DNA of 46,338 nucleotides from Streptomyces sp. JJ66 (GTDB lineage: Bacteria; Actinomycetota; Actinomycetes; Streptomycetales; Streptomycetaceae). The notes under the pieces are model-generated. The model was not told the origin of the DNA and did not search any database. It saw nothing but the letters and a program-made list of their open reading frames with translations. The stretch is taken from the NCBI RefSeq assembly GCF_019303495.1, contig NZ_JAEVFI010000031.1:3669-50006 (forward strand), read 5' to 3'. Made by a program: the position numbers and the translations under genes. Positions 15,442-25,187 of the stretch are shown in pieces; position 1 is the stretch's first letter; each line of letters opens with the position of its first letter.

Positions 15442-18111
15442 CTAGGTGCGGCGGGTGGAGGTGACGCGGTAGACGTCGTAGACGCCCTCGACGCCACGGA
15501 CGGCCTTCAGGACGTGGCCCAGGTGCTTGGGGTCGCCCATCTCGAAGGTAAAGCGGGAGGTGGCGACGCGGTCGCGGGAGGTCTGGACGGCGGCCGAGAG
15601 GATGTTGACGTGCTGGTCGGACAGCACCCGGGTGACGTCGGACAGCAGGCGGGAGCGGTCCAGCGCCTCGACCTGGATGGCGACGAGGAACACCGAGGAC
15701 TGCGTCGGCGCCCACTCCACCTCCAGCATGCGTTCCGGCTCGCGGGACAGCGCGTCAACGTTGACGCAGTCCGCGCGGTGCACAGAGACGCCGCTGCCAC
15801 GGGTGACGAAGCCGATGATCGGATCGCCGGGTACCGGCGTGCAGCAGCGGGCCAGCTTGACCCACACCTCGTCGGTGCCCTTGACGATCACACCCGGGTC
15901 CGCGCTCGCGCGCCGCTTGGTGCGGGGGCGGCGTAGCGGCGGCGCGGTCTCGGCGATGTCCTCGTTGGCGGCCTCCTCACCGCCGAAGGACTGCACGAGC
16001 TTTTGCACCACGTTCTGCGCGGTGACGTGGCCCTCGCCGATGGCCGCGTAGAGCGAGGAGATGTCGGGGTAGCGCATCTCGTGCGCCATGGTCACCAGGG
16101 AGTCGCCGGTGAGGATGCGCTGGATCGGCAGGTTCTGCTTGCGCATGGCGCGGACGATCGCGTCCTTGCCCTGCTCGATGGCCTCGTCGCGCCGTTCCTT
16201 GGAGAACCAGCCGCGGATCTTGTTGCGCGCCCGGGGCGACTTGACGAAGCCGAGCCAGTCGCGGGAGGGCCCGGCACCGGCGGCCTTGGAGGTGAAGATC
16301 TCCACCGTGTCGCCGTGGTCGAGCGTGGACTCCAGTGGCACCAGCCGCCCGTTGACGCGGGCACCGATGGTGCGGTGGCCGACCTCGGTGTGTACGGCGT
16401 AGGCGAAGTCCACCGGCGTCGCCCCGGCCGGGAGCGCTATGACGTCGCCCTTGGGGGTGAAGACGAAGACCTCGTTGCGGGAGAGGTCGAAGCGCAGGGA
16501 CTCCAGGAACTCGCCCGGGTCCTCCGTCTCCTTCTGCCAGTCGAGCAACTGGCGCAGCCACGCCATGTCGTTGACGGTGTCCTTGCCGCCGCGCCCGGGG
16601 GAATCGGTGCGCACCTTGGAGGCTCCGGCGACCGCCTCCTGCTTGTACTTCCAGTGGGCGGCGATGCCGTACTCCGCGCGGCGGTGCATGTCGTAGGTGC
16701 GGATCTGCAGTTCCACGGGTTTGCCGCCGGGCCCGATGACCGTCGTGTGCAACGACTGGTACATGTTGAACTTGGGCATGGCGATGTAGTCCTTGAACCG
16801 CCCGGGCACCGGGTTCCACCGCGCGTGCACACTGCCGAGCGCCGCGTAGCAGTCGCGCACGGTGTCCACCAGCACACGGATGCCCACCAGGTCGTAGATC
16901 TCGGCGAAGTCCCGGCCCCGCACGATCATCTTCTGGTAGACGCTGTAGTAGTGCTTCGGGCGGCCGGTGACGGTGGCCTTGATGCGGGCGCCGCGCAGGT
17001 CACCCTGCACCTCGTCGATGACGGTGGCCAGGTACTCGTCCCGCTTGGGCGCGCGTTCGGCGACGAGGCGGACGATCTCGTCGTACATCTTCGGGTAGAG
17101 GATCGCGAAGGCGAGGTCCTCCAGCTCCCACTTGATGGTGTTCATGCCCAGCCGGTGGGCGAGCGGCGCGTAGATCTCCAGCGTCTCGCGGGCCTTCTGC
17201 TCCTGCTTCTCACGGCGCAGGAAGCGCATGGTGCGCATGTTGTGCAGGCGGTCGGCGAGCTTGATGACCAGCACTCGCGGGTCCTTGGCCATCGCGACGA
17301 CCATCTTGCGCACGGTCTCGGCCTGCGCGGCCTCACCGAACTTGACCTTGTCCAGCTTGGTGACGCCGTCCACCAGCAGCGCGACCTGGTCACCGAAGTC
17401 GCGGCGCAGCGTGTCCAGGCCGTACTCGGTGTCCTCGACGGTGTCGTGCAGCAGCCCGGCCATCAGCGTCGCCGGGTCCATGCCCAGCTCGGCGAGGATG
17501 GTGGTGACGGCCAGCGGGTGGGTGATGTACGGGTCACCGCTCTTGCGCTTCTGGCCACGGTGCCAGCGCTCGGCGACCTGGTAGGCGTGCTCGATCTGGC
17601 GCAGCGTCGCCGTGTCGGCCTTCGGATCGTTGCTCCGGACGATCCGCAGCAGGGGTTCCAGCACCGGGTTGTACGGACTGGAACGCTGGACACCGAGCCG
17701 GGCCAGGCGGGCGCGGACGCGGTTGGAGGAGCCGTAGCGCCCGGAGACGCCGGAGATCGCGCGGGCGGGCGCCCCGTCGCCGGAGCCGGAACTGGTGGGG
17801 GTCTTGCCACCCTGCTTCCCGGCCGGCTTCGCGTCCTGCTTGCCGCCCTGCTTTCCAGCGGGCTTCGCGCCCTGCTTGCCGCTCTGCTTCGCCGGGTGCT
17901 TCTCCGCTGGCTGTCCGGCCTTGCGGCCAGGCTGGCCGGTGCGCCCGGGCTGCGGCGGCCGGGACGACGGCGCGGTGGAGCGCGCGGCGGCAGGCCCGGG
18001 GTCCGCCGGGGTGGGGCCCGACGCACCGGCCGCAGGGCCCGTCGCGGGCCGCGGGGCGGCGCCCTGGTCCCGTCGCTCGGTGGCGGTGAGTCGCTGGGCC
18101 TCGTCTGGCAA
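15442..18111 (-). CDS. relA: bifunctional (p)ppGpp synthetase/hydrolase (Rel)
   Basis: Makes and degrades (p)ppGpp in the stringent response. Domain order: a low-complexity N-terminus of about 120 residues with repeated KQGGK/PAGKQ motifs; an HD hydrolase domain with intact HDTVEDTEYG and LADRLHNMRTM; a synthetase domain with YSVYQKM and the RFKD form of the RXKD motif that marks bifunctional enzymes; a TGS domain; CCTPVPGD in the zinc-finger region; and a C-terminal ACT domain. Start: GTG 18117 has GAGGA directly against it, while TTG 18111 has GAGGAG at five bases and gives MPDEAQ, which I recall as the N-terminus of streptomycete Rel. TTG is therefore preferred (889 residues). It is transcribed alone, with terminators on both sides. 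Confidence 0.96.
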   Translation of the reverse strand: MPDEAQRLTATERRDQGAAPRPATGPAAGASGPTPADPGPAAARSTAPSSRPPQPGRTGQPGRKAGQPAEKHPAKQSGKQGAKPAGKQGGKQDAKPAGKQGGKTPTSSGSGDGAPARAISGVSGRYGSSNRVRARLARLGVQRSSPYNPVLEPLLRIVRSNDPKADTATLRQIEHAYQVAERWHRGQKRKSGDPYITHPLAVTTILAELGMDPATLMAGLLHDTVEDTEYGLDTLRRDFGDQVALLVDGVTKLDKVKFGEAAQAETVRKMVVAMAKDPRVLVIKLADRLHNMRTMRFLRREKQEQKARETLEIYAPLAHRLGMNTIKWELEDLAFAILYPKMYDEIVRLVAERAPKRDEYLATVIDEVQGDLRGARIKATVTGRPKHYYSVYQKMIVRGRDFAEIYDLVGIRVLVDTVRDCYAALGSVHARWNPVPGRFKDYIAMPKFNMYQSLHTTVIGPGGKPVELQIRTYDMHRRAEYGIAAHWKYKQEAVAGASKVRTDSPGRGGKDTVNDMAWLRQLLDWQKETEDPGEFLESLRFDLSRNEVFVFTPKGDVIALPAGATPVDFAYAVHTEVGHRTIGARVNGRLVPLESTLDHGDTVEIFTSKAAGAGPSRDWLGFVKSPRARNKIRGWFSKERRDEAIEQGKDAIVRAMRKQNLPIQRILTGDSLVTMAHEMRYPDISSLYAAIGEGHVTAQNVVQKLVQSFGGEEAANEDIAETAPPLRRPRTKRRASADPGVIVKGTDEVWVKLARCCTPVPGDPIIGFVTRGSGVSVHRADCVNVDALSREPERMLEVEWAPTQSSVFLVAIQVEALDRSRLLSDVTRVLSDQHVNILSAAVQTSRDRVATSRFTFEMGDPKHLGHVLKAVRGVEGVYDVYRVTSTRRT

Positions 18112-18221
18112 GAGCACTCCTCGTACGGTTCCGGCCAGGAAGACGGCTGGACTGCCATGGTATCGACCCCGACCGCCCGGCGTACGGGCCGCTCAGGACC
18201 CGGGACGGGCGGGTTACCGAA

Positions 18222-18267
18222 CGCCGCACGCCGGGCGGTCCGGGACGGACCCGCCCGGCGTGCGGCG
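18222..18267 (-). terminator. apt operon terminator
   Basis: A perfect 17-bp inverted repeat (18222-18238 and 18251-18267) with a 12-base loop lies 22 bases after the apt stop. It ends the yajC-secD-secF-apt transcript and insulates relA. Confidence 0.85.
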
Positions 18268-18289
18268 GTGTGCGATGCTCCGGCTCCGG

Positions 18290-18859
18290 CTATACCGTGA
18301 CGAGCGCGTCCAGCGGCGCGTCCCCGAGCGCGGCCTGGACCCGGGCGCGTCCGGCGAGGAACTCCAGTTCCATCAGGACAGCGGCTCCGACGACCTCGGC
18401 GCCGGTGCGCCGGATCAGGTGCACGGACGCCTCGGCGGTGCCCCCGGTGGCCAGCACGTCATCGACCACGAGCACGCGGTCGTCGGCGGTCAGGTCCTCG
18501 GCGTGCAGTTCGATCTCGGCGCTGCCGTACTCCAGGTCGTACGCCCGGCCCAGGGTGGCACCCGGCAGCTTGCCCGCCTTGCGCACCGGGATGAACCCGA
18601 CCCCCGCCCGTACGGCGACGGGGGCGGCGAGGATGAACCCGCGCGCCTCCAGGCCGACGACCTTGGTGGCACCGAGCTGGCCGCAGCGCCGGGCCAGCGC
18701 GTCCGTCAGCGCGGTGAACGCCGCCGGGTCGGCCAGCAGCGGGGTGATGTCCTTGAACACCACACCCGGCCTGGGGTGGTCGGGCACGTCCCGGATACGG
18801 CTGAGCAGCAGGCTGGAGACGTCGGCGGGCAGCGGGGCCAGCGAGGTCACGCGCCTCAC
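18290..18859 (-). CDS. apt: adenine phosphoribosyltransferase
   Basis: Salvages adenine to AMP using PRPP in the cytoplasm. The 189-residue product has the type I PRPP-binding motif VLVVDDVLATGGT, the purine site LEARGFILAAP, and the N-terminal PGVVFKDITPLL typical of Apt. GTG 18859 overlaps the secF stop as GTGA; a second GTG nine bases later (18850) is an alternative. It is the last gene of the sec operon, next to relA, an order kept in actinobacteria. Linking purine salvage with the relA locus fits nucleotide economy, but they are separate transcripts here. Confidence 0.95.
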   Translation of the reverse strand: MRRVTSLAPLPADVSSLLLSRIRDVPDHPRPGVVFKDITPLLADPAAFTALTDALARRCGQLGATKVVGLEARGFILAAPVAVRAGVGFIPVRKAGKLPGATLGRAYDLEYGSAEIELHAEDLTADDRVLVVDDVLATGGTAEASVHLIRRTGAEVVGAAVLMELEFLAGRARVQAALGDAPLDALVTV

Positions 18860-20070
18860 CGCCGCTTCCCGGCCGCGCCGCCACGGCCCCGGCCGCTGCG
18901 GGCGCCGCCCTGGCGGGGCGGGGCGACGGCTCCGGCCGGTGCCACGTCCCGCTCCTCGTCCGCGCCGTCCCGGGCGTCCTCGGCTCCGTGGGGCGCGGCG
19001 CCGTCGGCTGTCGGCGCCGGGTCGTCCTCGCCCGGACCGTCGGCGTCCTCGGCGTCCTCGGCGTCCTCAGGGGCGTCGGCGGCATCCTCGGTGCCACCGG
19101 GCGCGCCCTTGGCCCGCTTGGCCAGCACCCGCCGGGTGTGCTTGCGCACCTCCGGCTGGCGGTTCTTCAGGTCCACCACGATCGGCGTGGCGATCATGAT
19201 GGACGAGTAGGTGCCCGCGACCAGGCCCACGAAGAGCGACAGGGCGATGTCCTTGAGCATGCCGCCGCCGAGCAGCCCCGCACCGATGATCAGCAGACCG
19301 GCCACCGGGAGCAGCGCCACCACCGAGGTGTTGACCGAGCGCACGAGGGTGGCGTTGAGGCCCATGTTGGCCAGCTCGCTGAACGTCCTGCGGTTCTGCT
19401 GGGTGAGGGTGCGGGTGTTCTCGTTGACCTTGTCGAAGACGACGACGGTGTCATACAGCGAGTAGCCGAGAATCGTCAGCACGCCAACGACCGTGCCCGG
19501 CGTGACCTCAAAGCCCACCAGCGCGTACACGCCGACGGTGATGATGAGGTCGTGCAGGAGCGCGACGAGGGCGGCCAGGGCCATGCGCCACTCGAAGGTG
19601 ATCGCCAGGTACACGCTGACGAGCACCAGGAAGATCACCATACCGGTGAGCGCCTTGCTCGTCATCTGGTCGCCCCAGCTGGGGCCGACCAGCTCGACGC
19701 CCAGGTCCTCGCCCGCGAAGCCGAGCTCCTGGGCGATGTCCCCGCGGGCGTTGTTGGACGTCTCGGTGTCCAGCCCGGTGACGGTGATCCGCAGCGATTT
19801 GTTGCCCAGGCGCTGGACCCGGGCATCGTTGCCGGTCGCCTCCTGCGCCGCCGTGCGGGCCTCCTCGACGGAGACCTGCGTGGCGGGGGTGGTGAAGACC
19901 GCACCGCCCTGGAACTCCACGCCCATGAACAGGCCCTTGAACCCGAGCCCGCCCAGCGAGATGGCGATCATGACGGCGGACAGCACGTACCAGAGCTTGC
20001 GGCGGCTGACGATGTCCACGGCCACTTCGCCACGGTTGAGCTTGGCGCTGAGCGCCCCGATCCCGCTCAT
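18856..20070 (-). CDS. secF: protein translocase subunit SecF
   Basis: Membrane subunit that, with SecD, uses proton-motive force to help late steps of Sec export. The 404-residue product has TM1 near residues 27-47, a periplasmic P1-type domain with GLFMGVEFQGGAVFT, and five further helices including ITFEWRMALAALVALLHDLI and VGVLTILGYSLYDTVVVFDKVNEN, the SecD/SecF signature. The C-terminal 80 residues are a cytoplasmic acidic then basic tail (DAEDAEDAD, ending GRGGAAGKRR) not needed for the core fold. ATG 20070 shares a base with the secD stop. Confidence 0.95.
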   Translation of the reverse strand: MSGIGALSAKLNRGEVAVDIVSRRKLWYVLSAVMIAISLGGLGFKGLFMGVEFQGGAVFTTPATQVSVEEARTAAQEATGNDARVQRLGNKSLRITVTGLDTETSNNARGDIAQELGFAGEDLGVELVGPSWGDQMTSKALTGMVIFLVLVSVYLAITFEWRMALAALVALLHDLIITVGVYALVGFEVTPGTVVGVLTILGYSLYDTVVVFDKVNENTRTLTQQNRRTFSELANMGLNATLVRSVNTSVVALLPVAGLLIIGAGLLGGGMLKDIALSLFVGLVAGTYSSIMIATPIVVDLKNRQPEVRKHTRRVLAKRAKGAPGGTEDAADAPEDAEDAEDADGPGEDDPAPTADGAAPHGAEDARDGADEERDVAPAGAVAPPRQGGARSGRGRGGAAGKRR

Positions 20071-21899
20071 CAGGCCTCCTTCGGCTCAGCGGTGGCAGGA
20101 GCCCTGCGGCGCCCGCGGACGGGCGGCTGGACTCCCAGCCGCTTGGGGTCCAGGCCGGACCAGCGATGTCCCTCGGCGAAGAACGGCCGCCGGGCCAGGA
20201 GCGTCGTCAGCGGCTTGGTCAGCAGGAAGACGATCACCACGTCGAGCAGGGTGGTGAGGCCGAGGACGAAGGCGAAGCCCTGGACCGAACCCACCGCGGC
20301 GAAGAACAGCACGATGGCGGCCAGGAAGGAGACGACGTCGGAGATGAGGATGGTGTGCCGGGCGCGCGGCCAGGCCCGCTCGATGGCCGGCCGGATCGAC
20401 CGGCCCTCCCTGACCTCGTCCCTGATGCGCTCGAAGTAGACGATGAAGGAGTCCGCGGTGATGCCGATGGCGACGATGGCGCCGCAGACCGCCGGCAGGC
20501 TCAGTGCGAAGCCGATGGCCGGGCCGAGCAGCGACATGATGACGTAGGTCAGGCCGCCCATCAGGGCCAGGCTCGCGATGGCCACGAAGGCCAGCGCGCG
20601 GTAGTAGAACAGCAGGTAGACCACGACCAGGGCCAGGCCGACGGCACCGGCGATCAGTCCGGCCTGGAGCTGGTCGCCGCCGAGCGACGCCGAGATGCTC
20701 ACCACGTTGGATTCGGTGAAGCTGATCGGCAGCGCGCCGAACTTCAGCACGTTGGCCAGGTCGGAGGCGGACTCCTGGTTGAAGCTGCCGGAGATCTCCG
20801 CCTGACCGCCGCCGATCCGCGAGGAGACCGAGGGGGCGGAGACGACCTCACCGTCGAGCGTGATGGCGAACTGGTTCTGCGGCTGCGGCAGCGCGGCGAT
20901 GCGCCCGGTGACGTCGGCGAACTTGTCCGAACCGGCGCTGTTGAACTCCATCGTGACGATCCAGATGCCACGCTGCTGGTCGAAGACGGCTTCCGCGCCT
21001 TCGACATCGGTACCGGGCACCTCGACGGGGCCGAGCGCGTACTTGAAGGAGCCCTCGCGGTCGCAGGCGACGACGGGCTCGGAGTTCTCCGTGTTCGCCA
21101 CGGCCTTGCCCGCCTTGGCGCGGGCCTCGGGCGTGGAGCAGTCGAGCTCCTGGAGGCGCTGGGCGAGCGCGGCCGCGTCCGCCTGGCCGCCATCCTGCGG
21201 CGCGGGACTCTCCTCCTGTGGCTGCTCCTCGCCCTCCGGCTGCTCGCCTTCCGGCTGCTCCTCCCCGCCGGGGGACGGCGTGGGCTCGTTGACCGGTCCC
21301 TGCTTGCCGCCCTGGGGGGTTGGTTCGCCTGCGGAGCCCTCGGACGCCTCGGGTGCGGGCGACTGCTCCCCCTCGGGGGCCTCGGCGGTGTCCTCCCCGG
21401 GGGCCTCGCCCGCGCCGTCCTGCTGGCCCTCGCCCTGCTCCTCGCCACCGGGCGGCGGGGTGGGCTCGCCGCCGGGGGCACCGGGCGCGGCCGGGGCGGC
21501 GTTGAGCACCGGGCGGAAGCCGAGTTCGGCGGTGGTGCCGACCTGCTCGCGCGCCTGCTCCTCATCGGTGCCACGGGGGATGTTGACGATGATGTTGCGG
21601 TCGCCCTGGGTCTTGACCTCGGCTTCCGAGACGCCCAGGCCGTTGACGCGGCGTTCGATGATCGACGTGGCCGTGTTCATGTTGGCCTCGTTGATCGCCC
21701 CCCCCTTGCCCGGCTGCTCCTCGGCGGTGAGGGTGATGCTGGTGCCGCCGGCGAGGTCGATGCCCAGGCGCGGGGTCGTGCTGCCCGAGAGGAACATCCC
21801 GCCGACCAGCAGGCCGGTCAGCGCGATGATCAGCGCGAGTGCGCGCCATGGTTTCCCCTGCGCCCCGGGGGACCTCCGGCGCTTCTTCGGTGTCGCCAC
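20070..21899 (-). CDS. secD: protein translocase subunit SecD
   Basis: Partner of SecF. The 609-residue protein has TM1 near residues 18-38, a large extracytoplasmic P1 domain beginning GIDLAGGTSITL, and five C-terminal helices with GALPISF, VVVYLLFYYRALA and GITADSFIVYFERIRDEVREG, the conserved SecD signature. Residues about 134-240 form an inserted segment of Gly, Glu, Pro, Gln and Ser with no predicted fold, in the middle of the outer domain. Start: GTG 21899 with AGGGAG about ten bases upstream. A strong palindrome separates it from yajC. The identification is secure; the role of the insert is unknown. Confidence 0.95.
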   Translation of the reverse strand: MATPKKRRRSPGAQGKPWRALALIIALTGLLVGGMFLSGSTTPRLGIDLAGGTSITLTAEEQPGKGGAINEANMNTATSIIERRVNGLGVSEAEVKTQGDRNIIVNIPRGTDEEQAREQVGTTAELGFRPVLNAAPAAPGAPGGEPTPPPGGEEQGEGQQDGAGEAPGEDTAEAPEGEQSPAPEASEGSAGEPTPQGGKQGPVNEPTPSPGGEEQPEGEQPEGEEQPQEESPAPQDGGQADAAALAQRLQELDCSTPEARAKAGKAVANTENSEPVVACDREGSFKYALGPVEVPGTDVEGAEAVFDQQRGIWIVTMEFNSAGSDKFADVTGRIAALPQPQNQFAITLDGEVVSAPSVSSRIGGGQAEISGSFNQESASDLANVLKFGALPISFTESNVVSISASLGGDQLQAGLIAGAVGLALVVVYLLFYYRALAFVAIASLALMGGLTYVIMSLLGPAIGFALSLPAVCGAIVAIGITADSFIVYFERIRDEVREGRSIRPAIERAWPRARHTILISDVVSFLAAIVLFFAAVGSVQGFAFVLGLTTLLDVVIVFLLTKPLTTLLARRPFFAEGHRWSGLDPKRLGVQPPVRGRRRAPATAEPKEA

Positions 21900-21978
21900 C
21901 TTGTCGTTTCTCCCTGTCCGGCCGCCCGCGCGCGGTGGTCACCGCGCGGCACGCGAGATGATGTGCGTCAGCGTGCGC

Positions 21979-22006
21979 CGCCGCCGGACCGGCCGGTCCG
22001 GCGGCG
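21979..22006 (-). terminator. 28-bp palindrome between yajC and secD
   Basis: A perfect 28-bp GC palindrome begins seven bases after the yajC stop and 80 bases before secD. It could partly terminate the transcript or act as an RNA processing or stability element that sets the yajC to secDF ratio. It has no loop, so it could also be a DNA-binding site. Confidence 0.5.
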
Positions 22007-22013
22007 TGCGGGG

Positions 22014-22481
22014 CTACTTCGGGCCGCTGTCTCCGTCGCGCTTGGTCTCATCCTCGGGCTCGGTGTCCTCGGCGCCCCGCGCCTGGCCGTCCTTGCCCAG
22101 GTCGATCTTCTCATCAGCGGCGGCGCCCGCGGAACCGGGCGTGCCCGTCAGGGTCGAGGCGTCGTCCGGCACGACCGGGGCGTCGTCGCTGTGGAATTCC
22201 GCGCCGTGCACGATGCGGTCGTACTCCGCGTCCTCCAGCACCGCCCCGACGGCGTTCTTGGCGAAGCGCGCGTGCACGCCGGGCGCCAGCTCGACCAGGA
22301 CGGTGTCGTCCCCGACCTCCTTGACCCGGGCGTACATGCCGCCGATCGTGCGGATGCCGGTCCCGGGCTGCATCTGGTCGCGCATCTGCATGGCCTGCTG
22401 CTGCTTCTTCTTGGCCGACCTCGTCATCACGAACATGAAGCCGATCAGGATGATGAGGGGGAGAAGGAATGCGATATCCAC
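22014..22481 (-). CDS. yajC: preprotein translocase subunit YajC
   Basis: Small accessory subunit of the SecDF complex. The 155-residue protein begins VDIAFLLPLIILIGFMFVMT, a single transmembrane helix, followed by RSAKKKQQQAMQMRDQM and a conserved small domain (GTGIRTIGGMYARVKEVGDDTVLVELAPG). The C-terminal 50 residues are an acidic tail not found in short YajC proteins. Start: GTG 22481 with AAAGGA about 12 bases upstream. It is the first gene of yajC-secD-secF-apt. Confidence 0.93.
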   Translation of the reverse strand: MDIAFLLPLIILIGFMFVMTRSAKKKQQQAMQMRDQMQPGTGIRTIGGMYARVKEVGDDTVLVELAPGVHARFAKNAVGAVLEDAEYDRIVHGAEFHSDDAPVVPDDASTLTGTPGSAGAAADEKIDLGKDGQARGAEDTEPEDETKRDGDSGPK

Positions 22482-22568
22482 GGCGGAAGAGTGTCCTTTG
22501 CAAGGCCGCGCGAACGGCCTGGGGGGGTGATGGATGGTCTGCCGCCGCAGGAAGGGCGGCACCGGCGG

Positions 22569-22598
22569 AGTCTAGGCGAGGCTCTGCCGCTGAAACAA
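22569..22598 (-). promoter_or_regulatory. promoter for yajC-secD-secF-apt
   Basis: On the minus strand TTGTTT (22593-22598), an 18-base spacer and TAGACT (22569-22574) make a good vegetative-type promoter. It lies about 90 bases before the yajC start. The rest of the 22482-22728 gap holds no gene; a 6-bp hairpin at 22651-22671 may end the ruvB transcript. Confidence 0.6.
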
Positions 22599-22728
22599 CG
22601 CTTCATAGGCCGCCGAGGTTCCGGGCCCGGCGGATGTCGGCTGCTCAGGTGGCGCGGGCGGGTGACGCGCCACAGCGCCCGGACCCGCCTCTGTCCCCGC
22701 CCCGCCCGGCCCGGTGGGCTTGCCTTGC

Positions 22729-23835
<1,107 letters not shown>

Positions 23836-23870
23836 GCTCGGTTCTCTCCTCGGGCCGGGCGCCGGGCGCC

Positions 23871-24488
23871 TCAGCGGGTGCGGTTGAGGGTCTGCAGGGC
23901 GGCGCGCAGCAGCGTGCTGACGGGCGGCACGGCCCCGTCCGCGCCCGCCGCCTGCGGGGCGACGGCCTCCACCGCCTCGTCGGCCTCGCGGGTGGCGTAG
24001 CCCAGGCCCAGCAGCGCGGCGTGCAGCTGCTCGCGCCAGGGTGCGGGCGCCGGGGCGGGGGCACGGCCGGGGGCCGGGGCTCCGACGGGAGCGCCGAGGC
24101 GGTCCTTCAGCTCCAGCAGCAGCTTCTGTGCGCCTTTCTTGCCGATGCCGGGCACCGCCGTCAGCGCCTTCTCGTCACCGCTGGCGACGGCCCGGCGCAG
24201 GGCGTCGGGGCGGTGGACGGCGAGCATGGCCTGCGCGAGCCGGGGGCCGACTCCGCTGGCCGTCTGGAGCAGTTCGAAGACCTGGCGCTCGTCGTCGTCG
24301 GCGAAGCCGTACAGCGTCAGGCTGTCCTCCCGCACGACCAGTGAGGTGGCGAGTTTGGCGGGCTCGCCGACGCGCAGCGTGGCCAGCGTGGCGGGCGCGC
24401 ACTGGAGGGCCATGCCGACCCCGCCGACCTCGATGACGGCGGCGTCGGGGGCGAGCGCGGCCACCGGGCCCTGGACGAAGGCGATCAT
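23871..24488 (-). CDS. ruvA: Holliday junction DNA-binding protein RuvA
   Basis: Tetrameric junction-binding platform for RuvB. The 205-residue product has the N-terminal OB domain (MIAFVQGPVAALAPDAAVIEV), two helix-hairpin-helix motifs (ASGVGPRLAQAML and VPGIGKKGAQKLL), an Ala/Pro linker and a C-terminal RuvB-contact domain (REQLHAALLGLGYATREADEAV). ATG 24488 shares a base with the ruvC stop (TGATG). The open frame upstream within ruvC is not used. Confidence 0.96.
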   Translation of the reverse strand: MIAFVQGPVAALAPDAAVIEVGGVGMALQCAPATLATLRVGEPAKLATSLVVREDSLTLYGFADDDERQVFELLQTASGVGPRLAQAMLAVHRPDALRRAVASGDEKALTAVPGIGKKGAQKLLLELKDRLGAPVGAPAPGRAPAPAPAPWREQLHAALLGLGYATREADEAVEAVAPQAAGADGAVPPVSTLLRAALQTLNRTR

Positions 24489-25048
24489 CAGGCGGTGCCC
24501 TTCCGGGAGGCGGCGGTGGTGCGGGGAGCCCGGCCCACGCGGTGAGCCTGCTGGGCCTGCTGGAGGCGGTTCACGGCCGGGGCGCGCCAGATGTGGCAGA
24601 TCGCGAGCGCGAGGGCATCGGCGGCGTCGGCTGGTCTGGGCGGCGCGTCCAGCCGCAGCAGTCGCGTCACCATGGCCCCGACCTGCGCTTTGTCGGCCCG
24701 CCCGGTACCGGTGACGGCGGCCTTGACCTCGCTGGGGGTGTGCAGTGCGACGGGCAGCCCGCGCCGGGCGGCGCACAGCAGCGCGACGGCGCTGGCCTGC
24801 GCGGTGCCCATGACCGTGCGCACGTTGTGCTGGCTGAACACCCGCTCGACGGCGACGGCTTCGGGCCGGTGCGCGTCCAGCCAGGCGTCCAGGCCGCGTT
24901 CGATCTCCACCAGCCGGTGCGCGACCCCGGCGTCGGCGGCGGTGCGCAGGACACCGACGGCCACCATGCGCAGCGGGCGCCCGGCCCGGCCCTCCACGAC
25001 GCCGACGCCGCAGCGGGTCAGCCCCGGGTCCACGCCCAGTACCCGCAC
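24488..25048 (-). CDS. ruvC: crossover junction endodeoxyribonuclease RuvC
   Basis: Resolves Holliday junctions by paired nicks. With GTG 25048 as start (GGGGAGGG upstream) the 186-residue product begins VRVLGVDPGLTRCG and carries the four acidic catalytic residues D7, E68 (AVERVF), D141 and D144 (PADAADALALA). The frame is open upstream, but earlier starts would enter the yebC terminator. ruvC is first of the ruvCAB operon, followed with one-base overlap by ruvA. The basic Arg/Gln-rich tail is an ordinary extension. Confidence 0.95.
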   Translation of the reverse strand: MRVLGVDPGLTRCGVGVVEGRAGRPLRMVAVGVLRTAADAGVAHRLVEIERGLDAWLDAHRPEAVAVERVFSQHNVRTVMGTAQASAVALLCAARRGLPVALHTPSEVKAAVTGTGRADKAQVGAMVTRLLRLDAPPRPADAADALALAICHIWRAPAVNRLQQAQQAHRVGRAPRTTAASRKGTA

Positions 25049-25129
25049 CTCACGCCCTCCCCTGTGCTCGACTCGCTGTTGCCGCAGGCCACGGCTGTTC
25101 TCGCAGGCTATCGGCCCGCACCGACAACG

Positions 25130-25172
25130 CGCCGGGCCGCACCGAGGTGTGTCACCCCGGTGCGGCCCGGCG
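25130..25172 (-). terminator. yebC terminator hairpin
   Basis: A perfect 15-bp stem (25130-25144 and 25158-25172) continues inside, after one mismatch, as GGTG-TGT-CACC. It lies 15 bases after the yebC stop and before ruvC, so the ruv operon probably has its own promoter in 25049-25129. Confidence 0.85.
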
Positions 25173-25187
25173 TCGTGCGGCGGCCGC

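Noticed and set aside
16003..18300. 765-codon plus-strand frame opposite relA
   Set aside because: Antisense shadow of the conserved Rel coding sequence.
19030..19085. Repeated GAGGAC/GTCCTC units as a DNA repeat element
   Set aside because: They encode the acidic DAED tail of SecF and are explained by low-complexity coding.
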